In this document: one piece after another, positions 53,433 through 61,962 of the stretch
Layout: every line of letters begins with the position of its first letter
Numbering within the stretch: position 1 is the first letter of the stretch
From: CAZCZU01 sp964503475
GTDB taxonomy: Bacteria; Pseudomonadota; Zetaproteobacteria; Mariprofundales; Mariprofundaceae
DNA: 64,000 bases
Reading direction: 5' to 3'
Assembly: GCA_964503475.1 (NCBI GenBank)
Contig: CAZCZU010000001.1
Location: forward strand, 62,001 to 126,000
Program-made: the position numbers and the translations under genes
The notes under the pieces: model-generated
The model's input: only the letters and a program-made list of their open reading frames with translations
Told to the model about the DNA's origin: nothing
Databases searched by the model: none

Positions 53433-54506
53433 ATGGCTGCAAGACACCAAACCGACGACCTAAGAATTATCGGCATTCGAGAAGTGGTGCCGCCGTCGCA
53501 GGTGCATACGGAATATCCGATTACCGATGCGGCAGCCCAAACGACATTTGCGGCCAGGAAGAATATCCATGACATTCTGCACGGCGAAGACGATCGCCTG
53601 CTCGTCGTCATTGGACCGTGCTCGATTCACCATGCCGATGCAGCCCTGGACTATGCCGACCGTTTGAAAGAGCTCCGCCAGGAGTTTGGTCGCGAGCTGG
53701 AAATTGTGATGCGCGTCTACTTCGAGAAGCCGCGTACCACAGTCGGCTGGAAAGGCCTGATCAACGATCCGAACCTGGACGGAACCTTCGAAATCAACAG
53801 CGGCATCCGGATCGCACGCAAACTGTTGCTGGAGATCAATGAACGTGGCGTACCGGCCGGTACCGAGTTCCTCGACCTGATTACGCCGCAGTATTTCGCC
53901 GATCTGGTGAGCTGGGGGGCGATTGGCGCGCGCACGACGGAGAGCCAGGGCCATCGTGAACTGGCCTCCGGTCTCTCCTGTCCGGTTGGATTCAAAAACG
54001 GAACCGATGGCGGATTCCGGGTCGCGATCGATGCCATTCGCGCCGCATCGCACCCGCATCATTTCCTCTCCGTAACCAAGGAGGGGCGCTCGGCCATCTT
54101 CTCAACGAAGGGCAATGAAGATTGCCACATCATCCTGCGCGGCGGTCGCGAACCGAATTATGATGCCAGGCATGTGGCTGTAGCGGCGGCCGAGCTGGAG
54201 GGCGCCGGTGTCGGAGCCGGGCTGATGATTGATTGCAGCCATGCCAACAGCTGCAAGCAGTACGAACGTCAGATGGGTGTCGGGCAAGATGTTGCTTGCC
54301 AGATCGCAAGCGGTAACCGCAATATTATCGGTGTGATGGTCGAAAGCCATCTGAAGGCCGGGCGCCAGGATGTTCGTCCGGATAGCGAGCTGGAGTATGG
54401 TGTCAGTATCACCGATGCCTGTATCGGCTGGGATGATACCGAGAAGCTGCTGAGCGAGTTTGCACAAGCGGTTAAGAAGCGACGGGGAGAGGGAGAGGCA
54501 GCATGA
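53433..54506 (+). CDS. aroG: 3-deoxy-7-phosphoheptulonate synthase (AroG-type DAHP synthase)
   Basis: 357 residues, class I alpha. It condenses PEP and erythrose 4-phosphate to start the shikimate pathway. Landmarks: VIGPCSIHH, VMRVYFEKPRTTVGWKGL, GARTTESQGHRELASGLSCPVGFKNGTDG and IDCSHANSCK. The full N-terminal arm typical of feedback-regulated forms is present. AAAGGA lies about 9 nt upstream. Overlaps sspB by 4 bp. Confidence 0.93.
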   Translation: MAARHQTDDLRIIGIREVVPPSQVHTEYPITDAAAQTTFAARKNIHDILHGEDDRLLVVIGPCSIHHADAALDYADRLKELRQEFGRELEIVMRVYFEKPRTTVGWKGLINDPNLDGTFEINSGIRIARKLLLEINERGVPAGTEFLDLITPQYFADLVSWGAIGARTTESQGHRELASGLSCPVGFKNGTDGGFRVAIDAIRAASHPHHFLSVTKEGRSAIFSTKGNEDCHIILRGGREPNYDARHVAVAAAELEGAGVGAGLMIDCSHANSCKQYERQMGVGQDVACQIASGNRNIIGVMVESHLKAGRQDVRPDSELEYGVSITDACIGWDDTEKLLSEFAQAVKKRRGEGEAA

Positions 54507-54982
54507 CACTGAACTTCGCTGATGCAGCCAAAGCGCGACAGTTGCGCGATTTTTTCCAGAAACACGGTCGCATCTATATTGTCGTCGATGCAACCAGCGA
54601 TGAGCTCGACATTCCCGGCTTTCTGAAGGGTGATCCGGCCCTGCGCCTGGTGCTCAATGTGCGTATGCCACAGCCGATCCACATCCATGACGAGTTGCTG
54701 GAATCGGATTTTTCATTCTCGGGCCAGGTGTACAGCTGTCGCATTCCGATGCAATTCATCTGGGCCGCCTATCTTCCGGAAGGGGATATGGATCATGGCA
54801 TCGTCTGGGAAGAGGATGTGCCGGAGACGATTCGGGTGGTTGTAAATGCCGTACGCGGCTTGTCGGAAGAGGAAGCAACGGAAGAAGTTGCTGACGAGAG
54901 CGGGTCTGAAGAGGTCGAAACCAACGCGACGGAAACCGGAGAGGGTGGACGCAAAGTACGTCATCTGCGAGTCGTGAAATAG
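54503..54982 (+). CDS. sspB: SspB-like ClpXP adaptor protein
   Basis: 159 residues. The N-terminal domain (to about 110) follows the SspB fold pattern: GRIYIVVDATSDELDIPGF, LVLNVRMPQPIHI, and IPMQFIWAAYLPEG-MDHGIVW. An acidic linker (EEEATEEVADESGSEEVE) leads to the C-terminal HLRVVK, the known ClpX-docking tail. By family knowledge it delivers ssrA-tagged proteins to ClpXP. Sequence identity to E. coli looks modest, so the call rests on architecture and tail. Confidence 0.8.
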   Translation: MTLNFADAAKARQLRDFFQKHGRIYIVVDATSDELDIPGFLKGDPALRLVLNVRMPQPIHIHDELLESDFSFSGQVYSCRIPMQFIWAAYLPEGDMDHGIVWEEDVPETIRVVVNAVRGLSEEEATEEVADESGSEEVETNATETGEGGRKVRHLRVVK

Positions 54983-54983
54983 T

Positions 54984-55904
54984 ATGAAAATCGCGCTGCG
55001 GATATTGGCCCCCCTGTTTGTCGCCATCCTCTTCTCCGTGCCGGCCATGGCTGCACAGGATGCACGCATGCAGGTGCAGGTCACAGCCGAAGAGGGCGAG
55101 AGCATCGATCTGCAGGGTGCGATAGAACAGGCAGCTGCCATCATGTGGGATCGAATCCTGCCGCAACGTGAGCGGGAAAAGGTCAAGGCAGCGGCTGCAG
55201 CATCGCTATTGATGCGGGCGGTTCCTGGCGACAACAGTTTCGAGATCGACTTCCAGCCGGCCAGGGTATGGCAATACATCGATGCCCAGAATATGGCAGC
55301 GATCCGGGAAGAGCCGGCATTCAATCTGCAGCTTCATATGCAAAACGAATACGGCATGTCGATGCAGGGAAGTGAAGCAACCCTGCGCCAGCAGGCCGGG
55401 GAGATAGCCCGGCACTGGGGCATCATTCTCCGCGAAAAGGCCCCGTTGCTGGAGTTAAGCTGGCAGTGGCTGGGATCTGAGCAGGTGCAACTGAATATCC
55501 GGGGCAATTCACGCTTCCCGGAGCAGAGTGAAACACGCACGGTACCAACGGACGATGCCATGCAGGCCATGCAGAAATGGCTTCAGGAAATTCTGCTGAA
55601 AGCCCGCGATGCCTACGCCGAACAAAAGACGGACGAGACCACAAGCCGCGAAACGACAAGGGCGGTCGGTTCGGAAATGAGCATCCATATAACCCGGACC
55701 TCCTCCCTTCCGGAGCAGGTACTGTTTGAAGATGCCCTTCGGCATGACCGTCGGGTACTGCTTCTGCAGCCGCACGTGCTGAGCGGAGCAGAGCGTGAAT
55801 ATATTTTGCGCCTGGAAACAAGCGATGACAGCTGGCTGCCGTCATGGTTCCGTCAGCATGGTATGACAGCGACAGCAACGCCCTACGGATGGCTGGTCGA
55901 ATAG
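54984..55904 (+). CDS. Exported DUF2066-like protein
   Basis: 306 residues with a signal peptide (LFSVPAMA|AQ). The mature part (IEQAAAIMWDRILPQRERE, later LELSWQWLGSEQVQLNIRG) resembles DUF2066 proteins. In other proteobacteria these sit beside a CDP-alcohol phosphatidyltransferase and hda, the same order as here. Function is unknown. It is 1 bp after sspB and overlaps the next gene. Confidence 0.65.
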   Translation: MKIALRILAPLFVAILFSVPAMAAQDARMQVQVTAEEGESIDLQGAIEQAAAIMWDRILPQREREKVKAAAAASLLMRAVPGDNSFEIDFQPARVWQYIDAQNMAAIREEPAFNLQLHMQNEYGMSMQGSEATLRQQAGEIARHWGIILREKAPLLELSWQWLGSEQVQLNIRGNSRFPEQSETRTVPTDDAMQAMQKWLQEILLKARDAYAEQKTDETTSRETTRAVGSEMSIHITRTSSLPEQVLFEDALRHDRRVLLLQPHVLSGAEREYILRLETSDDSWLPSWFRQHGMTATATPYGWLVE

Positions 55905-56461
55905 TGGTTCAGCGCATCCTCAGCATTCCCAATTTGCTGACGGTACTCCGAATTATTCTTACACCGGTCGTTGTCTACGCGATTCTGAGCGATCAGCCCT
56001 GGCTTGCCCTTGCCCTGATGCTTGTGGCCGGCATTACCGACATGCTCGATGGCGCCATCGCACGCTATTTCAACCAGAGAACAACGGTCGGTGCCTATCT
56101 GGACCCACTGGCGGACAAGATCATGCTGATCAGCATGTTCGTGACGCTGTTTACCGTCGATCAGGTACCGCTGTTTCTTTTTCTGGCGGTCGTCTTTCGC
56201 GATGTGATCATCATCTTGGGAGCTGTCGCCTATGAGATGGTCACGCGCAGCCTGACCATGGAGCCGAGCCTGATCTCCAAAGCGACAACGTTCATGCAGA
56301 TTGTCTATGTGGCGCTGACGCTGTTTAACATGGCCTCACCGCTGCATACGGTATGGGTCGATGTCACCCTCTGGCTCACCTTTGCCGTAACCTGCGCCTC
56401 AGGCCTCCATTATCTGGTGGTGTGGACGCGCAAGGCGGCAACGGTGGAGGCGAACGACTGA
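55889..56461 (+). CDS. CDP-alcohol phosphatidyltransferase family protein
   Basis: 190 residues, about six membrane segments. The full catalytic motif D-x2-DG-x2-AR-x8-G-x3-D-x3-D is present (DMLDGAIAR ... GAYLDPLADK). It joins a CDP-activated lipid to an alcohol; PgsA-type glycerophosphate transfer is likely. RDVIII replaces the usual PgsA REII, so it may be a paralogue. Start could be this ATG or a GTG at 55,904. It shares one base with the hda start. Confidence 0.85.
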   Translation: MAGRIVVQRILSIPNLLTVLRIILTPVVVYAILSDQPWLALALMLVAGITDMLDGAIARYFNQRTTVGAYLDPLADKIMLISMFVTLFTVDQVPLFLFLAVVFRDVIIILGAVAYEMVTRSLTMEPSLISKATTFMQIVYVALTLFNMASPLHTVWVDVTLWLTFAVTCASGLHYLVVWTRKAATVEAND

Positions 56462-57141
56462 TGGCGAAGCAACAACGACTGCAGTTTGCCGAACTGCCCC
56501 GCGATGATTACGGCCGCTGGGTACGCCATGCCGGAGTGGAAGATGCCTGCAACCGTCTGGCCCTGTGGCTGATTCAGGGTGGGCGACTGTGGTTGAGTTC
56601 CGAAACGATGGCCGGGAAAAGCCATTTTCTGAGCGCATTGAAACAGGAGCACCCGCGTATGGGCCTGTCGATGCCGAAGCCGGGCCAGACCGCGCTGCGG
56701 CAGGTTGAGTGCTGGTTGTCCGAACTGAGCCCGTACGCCTATTGGGCTATCGATATGCCGGCCGGAAAAGCGAGCCATAGCACGGCCATGGCGTTGTTCC
56801 ATCTGATCGAAAGGGCTCGCGAGATGAACCGGGCTCTGCTTATTGCTTGGCGTTGCCCGAACGAGGCGCTGGCCCCGCCCGAACTGGCCAGTCGTTTGCG
56901 CATGTTCGAGCGCATCGAAATGGAAGAACCTGTCGCGGATGCGGAGCTGAAGGCAGTACTGCGATCAGCGGCCAGTGCACTGCACTGGGAGATTCCTGAA
57001 ACCATTTCCCGACTGATGCTGACCCATCTGCCGCGCAGTCTGGATGTACAGATCAAGGCATTGCATCAACTGGAGGCCGTGTCGCTGGAAGAGCGGGCCA
57101 GGATCAGTCAGAGCTGGGCGAAGCAGGTGCTGCAGATCTGA
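56461..57141 (+). CDS. hda: DnaA-related regulatory protein Hda-like, with degenerate P-loop
   Basis: 226 residues, the size of Hda. It lacks the DnaA DNA-binding domain. Begins QQRLQFAELPRDDYGRWV, then a P-loop-like SSETMAGKSHFL (about 43-54) whose first Gly is Ser, and a Walker-B-like YWAIDMP. Hda inactivates DnaA-ATP with the sliding clamp, though here a clear QL[SP]LPL clamp motif is replaced by QRLQFAELP. Context beside DUF2066 and the phosphatidyltransferase supports it. Its end overlaps the convergent gene by 38 bp. Confidence 0.75.
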   Translation: MAKQQRLQFAELPRDDYGRWVRHAGVEDACNRLALWLIQGGRLWLSSETMAGKSHFLSALKQEHPRMGLSMPKPGQTALRQVECWLSELSPYAYWAIDMPAGKASHSTAMALFHLIERAREMNRALLIAWRCPNEALAPPELASRLRMFERIEMEEPVADAELKAVLRSAASALHWEIPETISRLMLTHLPRSLDVQIKALHQLEAVSLEERARISQSWAKQVLQI

Positions 57142-57985
57142 AGGAATCCGTGCGTGCAGCGACGGCACGCCGGGCTTCGATAGCATAGGTACGCAGGCGC
57201 TGCTGCCAGCCGGGTAGCCAACGCTGCTCATGACGCGCGGGCGGTGCGAGACGCACACGCTGTTCCAGCAGCCTGGCAGCGCTGCTGGCGAATGCATCGA
57301 TCGCAGCTATACCGGCCTGATCGCCCTGCATGGAGAGCAATACCTGGCGTAATCCCCAGCCATGACCCTGGTAGCGTTCCGAATCGCTGACACCTTCACC
57401 CTTGAAGTTGACGTAATCGATGAGTGCATAATAGCCCATGGGCGAAGCAGCCATGCGGAAAAACTGCTGTTTGAGGTGCTGCTGATCGGTATCGGAAAGC
57501 CCGGCCTGCATGGCAGCAAGAGAGCTCAGCATGCGCCGTTGCATGAAGCGGGCCTGAAGTGGAATCGTCCTGACAAGCAATCGGCGAAGCTTTTGCAACC
57601 TGTCGGAATCGAGGGCCTTCAGGAACTGTTGGCGATTCGGCCAGGGCGCGCCGAGCTTTGCATTCAGCCAGGCTGGAAGCGGAACATCATGCGCCTGTAG
57701 AAAAGCGAGAAGATCGGGAAAGCTCTCGTGAAAGGGACGTTGATTGGCAGGTGTACCTTGCGGATACCAGATAAAGTGGCCGATACCGAGTGAGGCGAAT
57801 GCCTCACCGCGATTCCAGCTGGTCAGCAGCCGTGGCCTGGATGCACACTCATTGTGATAAATAAGCCGGGCGATCTGCTGCAGTTCATCGTCAGGCAGCG
57901 GAGGAAGTTGCCGATGCTGCTGGCAGGCAGATAGCAAAGGCAGCAGAAACAGAAGGATGAAACAGGAGCGCAGCCGGGTCGTCAA
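57104..57985 (-). CDS. Conserved lipoprotein with GIGHFIWYP motif
   Basis: 293 residues. Lipobox LLSAC (LLPLLSACQQH). The motif WNRGEAFASLGIGHFIWYP (about 57-75) recurs in uncharacterised proteobacterial proteins that I recall. The rest is helical with many Arg/Gln. Function is unknown; a wall-active role has no direct support. The 3' end overlaps hda in convergent fashion. Confidence 0.7.
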   Translation of the reverse strand: MTTRLRSCFILLFLLPLLSACQQHRQLPPLPDDELQQIARLIYHNECASRPRLLTSWNRGEAFASLGIGHFIWYPQGTPANQRPFHESFPDLLAFLQAHDVPLPAWLNAKLGAPWPNRQQFLKALDSDRLQKLRRLLVRTIPLQARFMQRRMLSSLAAMQAGLSDTDQQHLKQQFFRMAASPMGYYALIDYVNFKGEGVSDSERYQGHGWGLRQVLLSMQGDQAGIAAIDAFASSAARLLEQRVRLAPPARHEQRWLPGWQQRLRTYAIEARRAVAARTDSFRSAAPASPSSD

Positions 57986-57987
57986 AA

Positions 57988-58224
57988 TCAGCGTCGGGCA
58001 AGCAAAACCAGAACCAGGCCGACAGCATTGATGGCTACCAGCTCGATGGCCAGGGTTTGCCAGACAATATGATCATAGACGGTGATGCTCTTGCCAAAGG
58101 CGGAGACGAGATCTTCCAGAATGAAGCCCCAACGGGTGTCGCCAAGATCGAACGGACGATAAGGCGGATAGGCGATCGCAGCCAGCGACCCCAAAAGACA
58201 GACGAGAGAACCGAGAACCTTCAT
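57988..58224 (-). CDS. Small membrane protein
   Basis: 78 residues with two hydrophobic segments (about 3-20 and 56-76) joined by a polar loop (YRPFDLGDTRWGFILEDL). Overlaps the trmFO stop by 4 bp and lies 2 bp before the lipoprotein, so trmFO, this gene and the lipoprotein form one minus-strand operon. No family is recognised. Confidence 0.65.
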   Translation of the reverse strand: MKVLGSLVCLLGSLAAIAYPPYRPFDLGDTRWGFILEDLVSAFGKSITVYDHIVWQTLAIELVAINAVGLVLVLLARR

Positions 58225-59573
58225 GCCGATGCCTCCGTTAGCGATTCCTGCCAGGTCGAGAGTGCCTGCAGGGCAGCTTCGGATACCTTAGCCCGGCGCT
58301 CCATGCGCGACAATCGCCGTTTGCCCTCCCGCTTGGGGGCGGTGGGCAGCAGGCCGAAATTGATGTTCATCGGCTGGAAATCCTCGATGCGGGTCTGCGA
58401 GATATGGGCAAGAAGGGCACCGTGCGCGGTGGAGGCAGGAGGTGGCGTCGGCTCTTCGCCGCGCACAAGAGAGGCCAGGAAGGTACCGGCCATCAGGCCC
58501 ATGGCAGCCGATTCGACATAACCCTCAACACCGGTGATTTGGCCGGCAAAGAGAATGCGCGGGTCGCGCTTGAGTCGCAGGGTACCGTCCAGAAGGGCAG
58601 GCGATTTGATAAAAGTATTGCGATGCAGGCTGCCGAGACGGAAAAACTCGGCCTCCTCGAGCCCGGGAATCATACGGAAAACGCGCTTCTGTTCGCCGTA
58701 CTTCATCTTGGTCTGGAATCCGACCATGTTCAGCAAGGACTTAGCCCGGTTATCCTGACGCAACTGAACGACGGCGTGATAGCGTTCGCCACTCTTCGGG
58801 TGGTCGAGCCCGACAGGCTTCATGGGGCCGAACCGGGGGGTATCCCGGCCGCGCTCGGCCATGACCTCGATCGGCATGCACCCCTCAAAGAAGGGGACAT
58901 CCTCAAACTCTTTGAATTCCACCTTCTCTGCGGCCAGCAGGGCATCGATAAAGGCCTCGTACTGTTCGAAGGTCATCGGGCAGTTGAGATAGTCGCCGTC
59001 GCTTCCCTCGACGACATTCTTGTCGTAACGCGATTTCCAGTAGGCAACATCCATATTCACCGTCTCGGCATCGACGACAGGCGCAATGGCATCGAAAAAG
59101 CTCAGGTGTTCCTCACCGGTCAGGGCACGAATCTGTCCGTACAGGGCATCGGATGTCAGCGGGCCGCTGGCGATCAGGACGAACCCCTCCTCGGGAATGC
59201 TGGTGACCTCGCCCTCGACAAACTCGATCAGTGGGTGCGCACGCAAAATGGAGGTCACCGATTCGGAAAAGAGCTCGCGATCCACAGCCAGAGCACCGCC
59301 GGCAGGCAGCTGTGCATCGTCGGCAGCCTTCATAATCAACGAATCTAGACTGCGCATCTCCGCATGCAGCAGGCCGACAGCGTTTTCGATGTTGTCGGCC
59401 CGGAAGGAGTTGGAACAGACCAGTTCGGCACATTTGCCGGTGTGATGGGCCGCAGTCATTTTCTGGGGCCGCATCTCGTGCAGGCGCACGCGAATGCCGC
59501 GGCGGGCGAGCTGCCAGGCAGCTTCGGAGCCCGCCAGGCCGGCGCCGATAACGGTAACAAAGGGTGAGTTCAT
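58221..59573 (-). CDS. trmFO: Folate/FAD-dependent tRNA (uracil-54-C5)-methyltransferase TrmFO
   Basis: 450 residues. FAD loop VIGAGLAGSEAAW (about 7-19), the HEMRPQKMTAAHHTGKCAELVCSNS region, and GQITGVEGYVESAAMGL near the end, all typical of TrmFO. It forms T54 in tRNA using methylene-THF, instead of SAM-dependent TrmA. The start MNSPFVTVIG is chosen by homology; a 44-codon extension is not family-like. Confidence 0.95.
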   Translation of the reverse strand: MNSPFVTVIGAGLAGSEAAWQLARRGIRVRLHEMRPQKMTAAHHTGKCAELVCSNSFRADNIENAVGLLHAEMRSLDSLIMKAADDAQLPAGGALAVDRELFSESVTSILRAHPLIEFVEGEVTSIPEEGFVLIASGPLTSDALYGQIRALTGEEHLSFFDAIAPVVDAETVNMDVAYWKSRYDKNVVEGSDGDYLNCPMTFEQYEAFIDALLAAEKVEFKEFEDVPFFEGCMPIEVMAERGRDTPRFGPMKPVGLDHPKSGERYHAVVQLRQDNRAKSLLNMVGFQTKMKYGEQKRVFRMIPGLEEAEFFRLGSLHRNTFIKSPALLDGTLRLKRDPRILFAGQITGVEGYVESAAMGLMAGTFLASLVRGEEPTPPPASTAHGALLAHISQTRIEDFQPMNINFGLLPTAPKREGKRRLSRMERRAKVSEAALQALSTWQESLTEASA

Positions 59574-59629
59574 CAGCCGGAAGATACGGCGTGCTTGCGA
59601 AGCTGCAAGCGCGAGGCTATACCTGCTGC

Positions 59630-60349
59630 ATGCGCATACTCCTGTTTCCGCTTCTGCTTCTCGCCGCATCGGCGGCCTATGCCGGCGACGCCCCGGAAGG
59701 AACACGGGTCAATCTCTCTGCCCAGTCCGAACAGCTTCTCGCCAATGACGAAGTGGTGGCGGAGTTCCGCATCGAGGCGAGCGGCAAGATGCCGCAGAAG
59801 CTGCAAAGCCATGTGAACCGAATCAGTCAGGCCATATCGGCGCGCATGCAGCGGGAGAGGGGCGTCAAGCTGACCACCACCGGACGACGGATGGACCCGG
59901 TCTGGCGCTATGAAAGCAGCAGCCGCAAAAGGGTACGGGACGGATGGCATCTGGTGCAGAGCCTGCGCATTACCAGCAGCAATCTTGATGCGGTACCGAA
60001 TTGGCTCGATGAGGTCGAGAATGCCGGTGCGCATATGCAGTCGCTGGCATTCCGGGTGTCGCATGAGTCCGCCAGCAAGGCGCAGGAGACGCTGCGCATG
60101 CAGGCAATCGACAGCTTTCGCCAGCGCGCTACGGCAACGGCCAGGGCCCTTGGCGCCACATCCTTTCAAATCCTGCATCTGAATACCGATATCCGAATGC
60201 CGGTTCCGATGCGTCGCAGCATGGCGGTGATGGCGATGGCAGAAGCCAAGTCGGCTCCGGCGCCGGCACTGGAGGCCGGGGAGAGCCGGATCAGTGTCAG
60301 TGTATCGGGCGAGATTCTGCTGCCACGACAGGATTACCCGGTAAAATAG
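59630..60349 (+). CDS. Periplasmic SIMPL/DUF541-type protein
   Basis: 239 residues with a signal peptide (LLLAASAAYA|GD). The body has the YSS/SIMPL pattern: LSAQSEQLLANDEVVAEF, LQSHVNRISQAI, repeated Q-rich helices and a final ISVSVSGEILL. These outer-envelope proteins are linked to oxidative-stress resistance in some bacteria, but biochemistry is unclear. It is divergent from trmFO. Its 3' end overlaps the convergent DNA-repair gene by 53 bp. Confidence 0.75.
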   Translation: MRILLFPLLLLAASAAYAGDAPEGTRVNLSAQSEQLLANDEVVAEFRIEASGKMPQKLQSHVNRISQAISARMQRERGVKLTTTGRRMDPVWRYESSSRKRVRDGWHLVQSLRITSSNLDAVPNWLDEVENAGAHMQSLAFRVSHESASKAQETLRMQAIDSFRQRATATARALGATSFQILHLNTDIRMPVPMRRSMAVMAMAEAKSAPAPALEAGESRISVSVSGEILLPRQDYPVK

Positions 60350-60785
60350 CGCCTTCAAAGGCAAGCAGCTTTCGTTTCCACTCCGCGCCTCCGCTGAATC
60401 CGCCGGGGCCATTGGCGGCCACGACACGATGACAGGGAATCAGGATCGGCAATGGATTGGCCGCCAGTGCCTGACCAGCAGCACGCGGGGTGGTATGCAA
60501 CAGATGAGCAATCTCACCGTAGGTACGTACCTCACCGGCCGGTATGGCCAGCAGCACCTGGCGCAGGCGCGTCTGGAACGGCGTGCGAGGCATGGCCAGT
60601 GGCACCTTCGGCAGCAGGTGACCGCTGAAGTAGGCGCGTAGCCAGATCGCGGTCGGGTGATCCGGTGAACAGAATGGCGCATCCACGGCGTGCAGCAGCA
60701 CGCGGGTACAACGGTTGCCATCCAGCTCAAGGCCGATGCAGCCGAGGGGCGATTCGTAGCGGAACAGTTGCGACCGGGCAGACAT
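60297..60785 (-). CDS. ogt: Methylated-DNA-protein-cysteine methyltransferase
   Basis: 162 residues from MSARSQLF. Active-site PCHRV with Cys118 (ILIPCHRVVAA), preceded by the helix-turn-helix TYGEIAHLLHTTPRAAGQAL and followed by GPGGFSGGAEWKRKLLAFEG. It repairs O6-alkylguanine in one suicidal transfer. A TATACT 13 bp upstream fits a promoter. The frame is open to 60,914, but that start would overlap the divergent yqaA-like gene. Confidence 0.9.
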   Translation of the reverse strand: MSARSQLFRYESPLGCIGLELDGNRCTRVLLHAVDAPFCSPDHPTAIWLRAYFSGHLLPKVPLAMPRTPFQTRLRQVLLAIPAGEVRTYGEIAHLLHTTPRAAGQALAANPLPILIPCHRVVAANGPGGFSGGAEWKRKLLAFEGAILPGNPVVAAESRPIH

Positions 60786-60877
60786 AAAAAAGCAGTATAG
60801 ACCATCGTCCGGCGGATGTTGCACTATGCGTCGACCATGAAGGTATCCATGCACGAGCCAGATGGCGGGAAAGACTA

Positions 60878-61288
60878 ATGCTCTGGTCATTGTTTTTTTC
60901 CGCTCTGATTTCATCCACCCTTTTGCCGGGCGGTTCCGAGGGCGTGCTGCTCTACGCCCTGCACGAGGGCGCAGATCCCCTGTTACTGATTACGGTTGCA
61001 ACGGCAGGCAATGTGCTGGGCAGCGTTATTACCTATGGTATGGGTCGCCTGGGCAATGAGGCGGTGCACCGGCGCTGGCTGCGCATGGGAGAAGCGGAGG
61101 TCACGCGGGCGGAGCGATGGTTCGGCCGCTACGGTCAGCCGGCCCTGCTGCTGGCCTGGTTGCCGGTTGTCGGCGATCCGCTCTGCCTGGTGGCGGGACT
61201 GCTGCGCAGTGCATTGCCCTGGTTCCTGGTGCTGGTGACGATCGGCAAGCTGGGGCGCTATGCCTTTCTGGTCTGGGTCGCCGGCTGA
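60878..61288 (+). CDS. YqaA/DedA-type small membrane protein
   Basis: 136 residues, about four membrane segments. SSTLLPGGSEGVLLYAL at the start and GNVLGSVITYGMGRLG are typical of the YqaA group of SNARE-associated (DedA) proteins. Its molecular role is not known; relatives act in lipid scrambling. It ends 8 bp from a convergent gene. Confidence 0.85.
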   Translation: MLWSLFFSALISSTLLPGGSEGVLLYALHEGADPLLLITVATAGNVLGSVITYGMGRLGNEAVHRRWLRMGEAEVTRAERWFGRYGQPALLLAWLPVVGDPLCLVAGLLRSALPWFLVLVTIGKLGRYAFLVWVAG

Positions 61289-61295
61289 TACCGGC

Positions 61296-61862
61296 TCAGA
61301 ACTGCATGGTGCGATTCATCTCCGTCTGCATCAGATCCGGCATCAGCGCGAACAGCAGCACAATCAGGGCGACAAACGAAAGCACGAGCACCAGCAGCGG
61401 CACCAGAATGATCATGATGGCCGTACCCTCCTTAACCTCGACACGGGCCACGAGCGCCAGCCAGTTCAGGTAGAGGTTCCAGATCGAGGCGATGAAGCCG
61501 AGCAGGGGCACAAAGCTGAACAGCATGGGCACGGAGGCATAGGTCGCGAGTTGAAAGGCGTTGACCGTATCAAGCTGGCGGTCGGTAAAGGTGCGCACAG
61601 CCCAGGCAAGGTAGGCGGCCCAGGCCCACATCGACAGAAGCATAAACAACCAGATAAACGGCAATATAAAAAGGATCATGAAACCGCTGAACGGCGCACC
61701 GAGCAGGGTGCCAATCAACGTGATCAGGGTCAGCAATACGATATTGGCGCTGTAGTTGCCGGTTGCAGGCATGGCCGAGAAAAAGGCGCGGGGACGGCTC
61801 AAAACCGCTTTCAAGGCGGGCATAAGTGTGGCACCGACGCGGCCAGGTTCGAAGTATGTCAT
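61296..61862 (-). CDS. Yip1-domain membrane protein
   Basis: 188 residues. A cytoplasmic start (MTYFEPGRVGATLMPALKAVLSRPRAFFSAMP) precedes five membrane segments, the layout of bacterial Yip1 proteins. Function is unknown. GGGGTGAT lies upstream of the ATG. Confidence 0.8.
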   Translation of the reverse strand: MTYFEPGRVGATLMPALKAVLSRPRAFFSAMPATGNYSANIVLLTLITLIGTLLGAPFSGFMILFILPFIWLFMLLSMWAWAAYLAWAVRTFTDRQLDTVNAFQLATYASVPMLFSFVPLLGFIASIWNLYLNWLALVARVEVKEGTAIMIILVPLLVLVLSFVALIVLLFALMPDLMQTEMNRTMQF

Positions 61863-61962
61863 CGTATCACCCCGGATTCACAGTGGTCGTCGTACAAGCA
61901 TTGGCCGTTCAGGGGAAAGTTGCAAGTGGATGCCATACAACGGCCATGCATGGACAGGGACG

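Noticed and set aside
60843..60857. 15-bp match GTATCCATGCACGAG to the repeat fragment at 16,819-16,833
   Set aside because: A few 15-bp matches are expected by chance in 64 kb and the flanks do not match.
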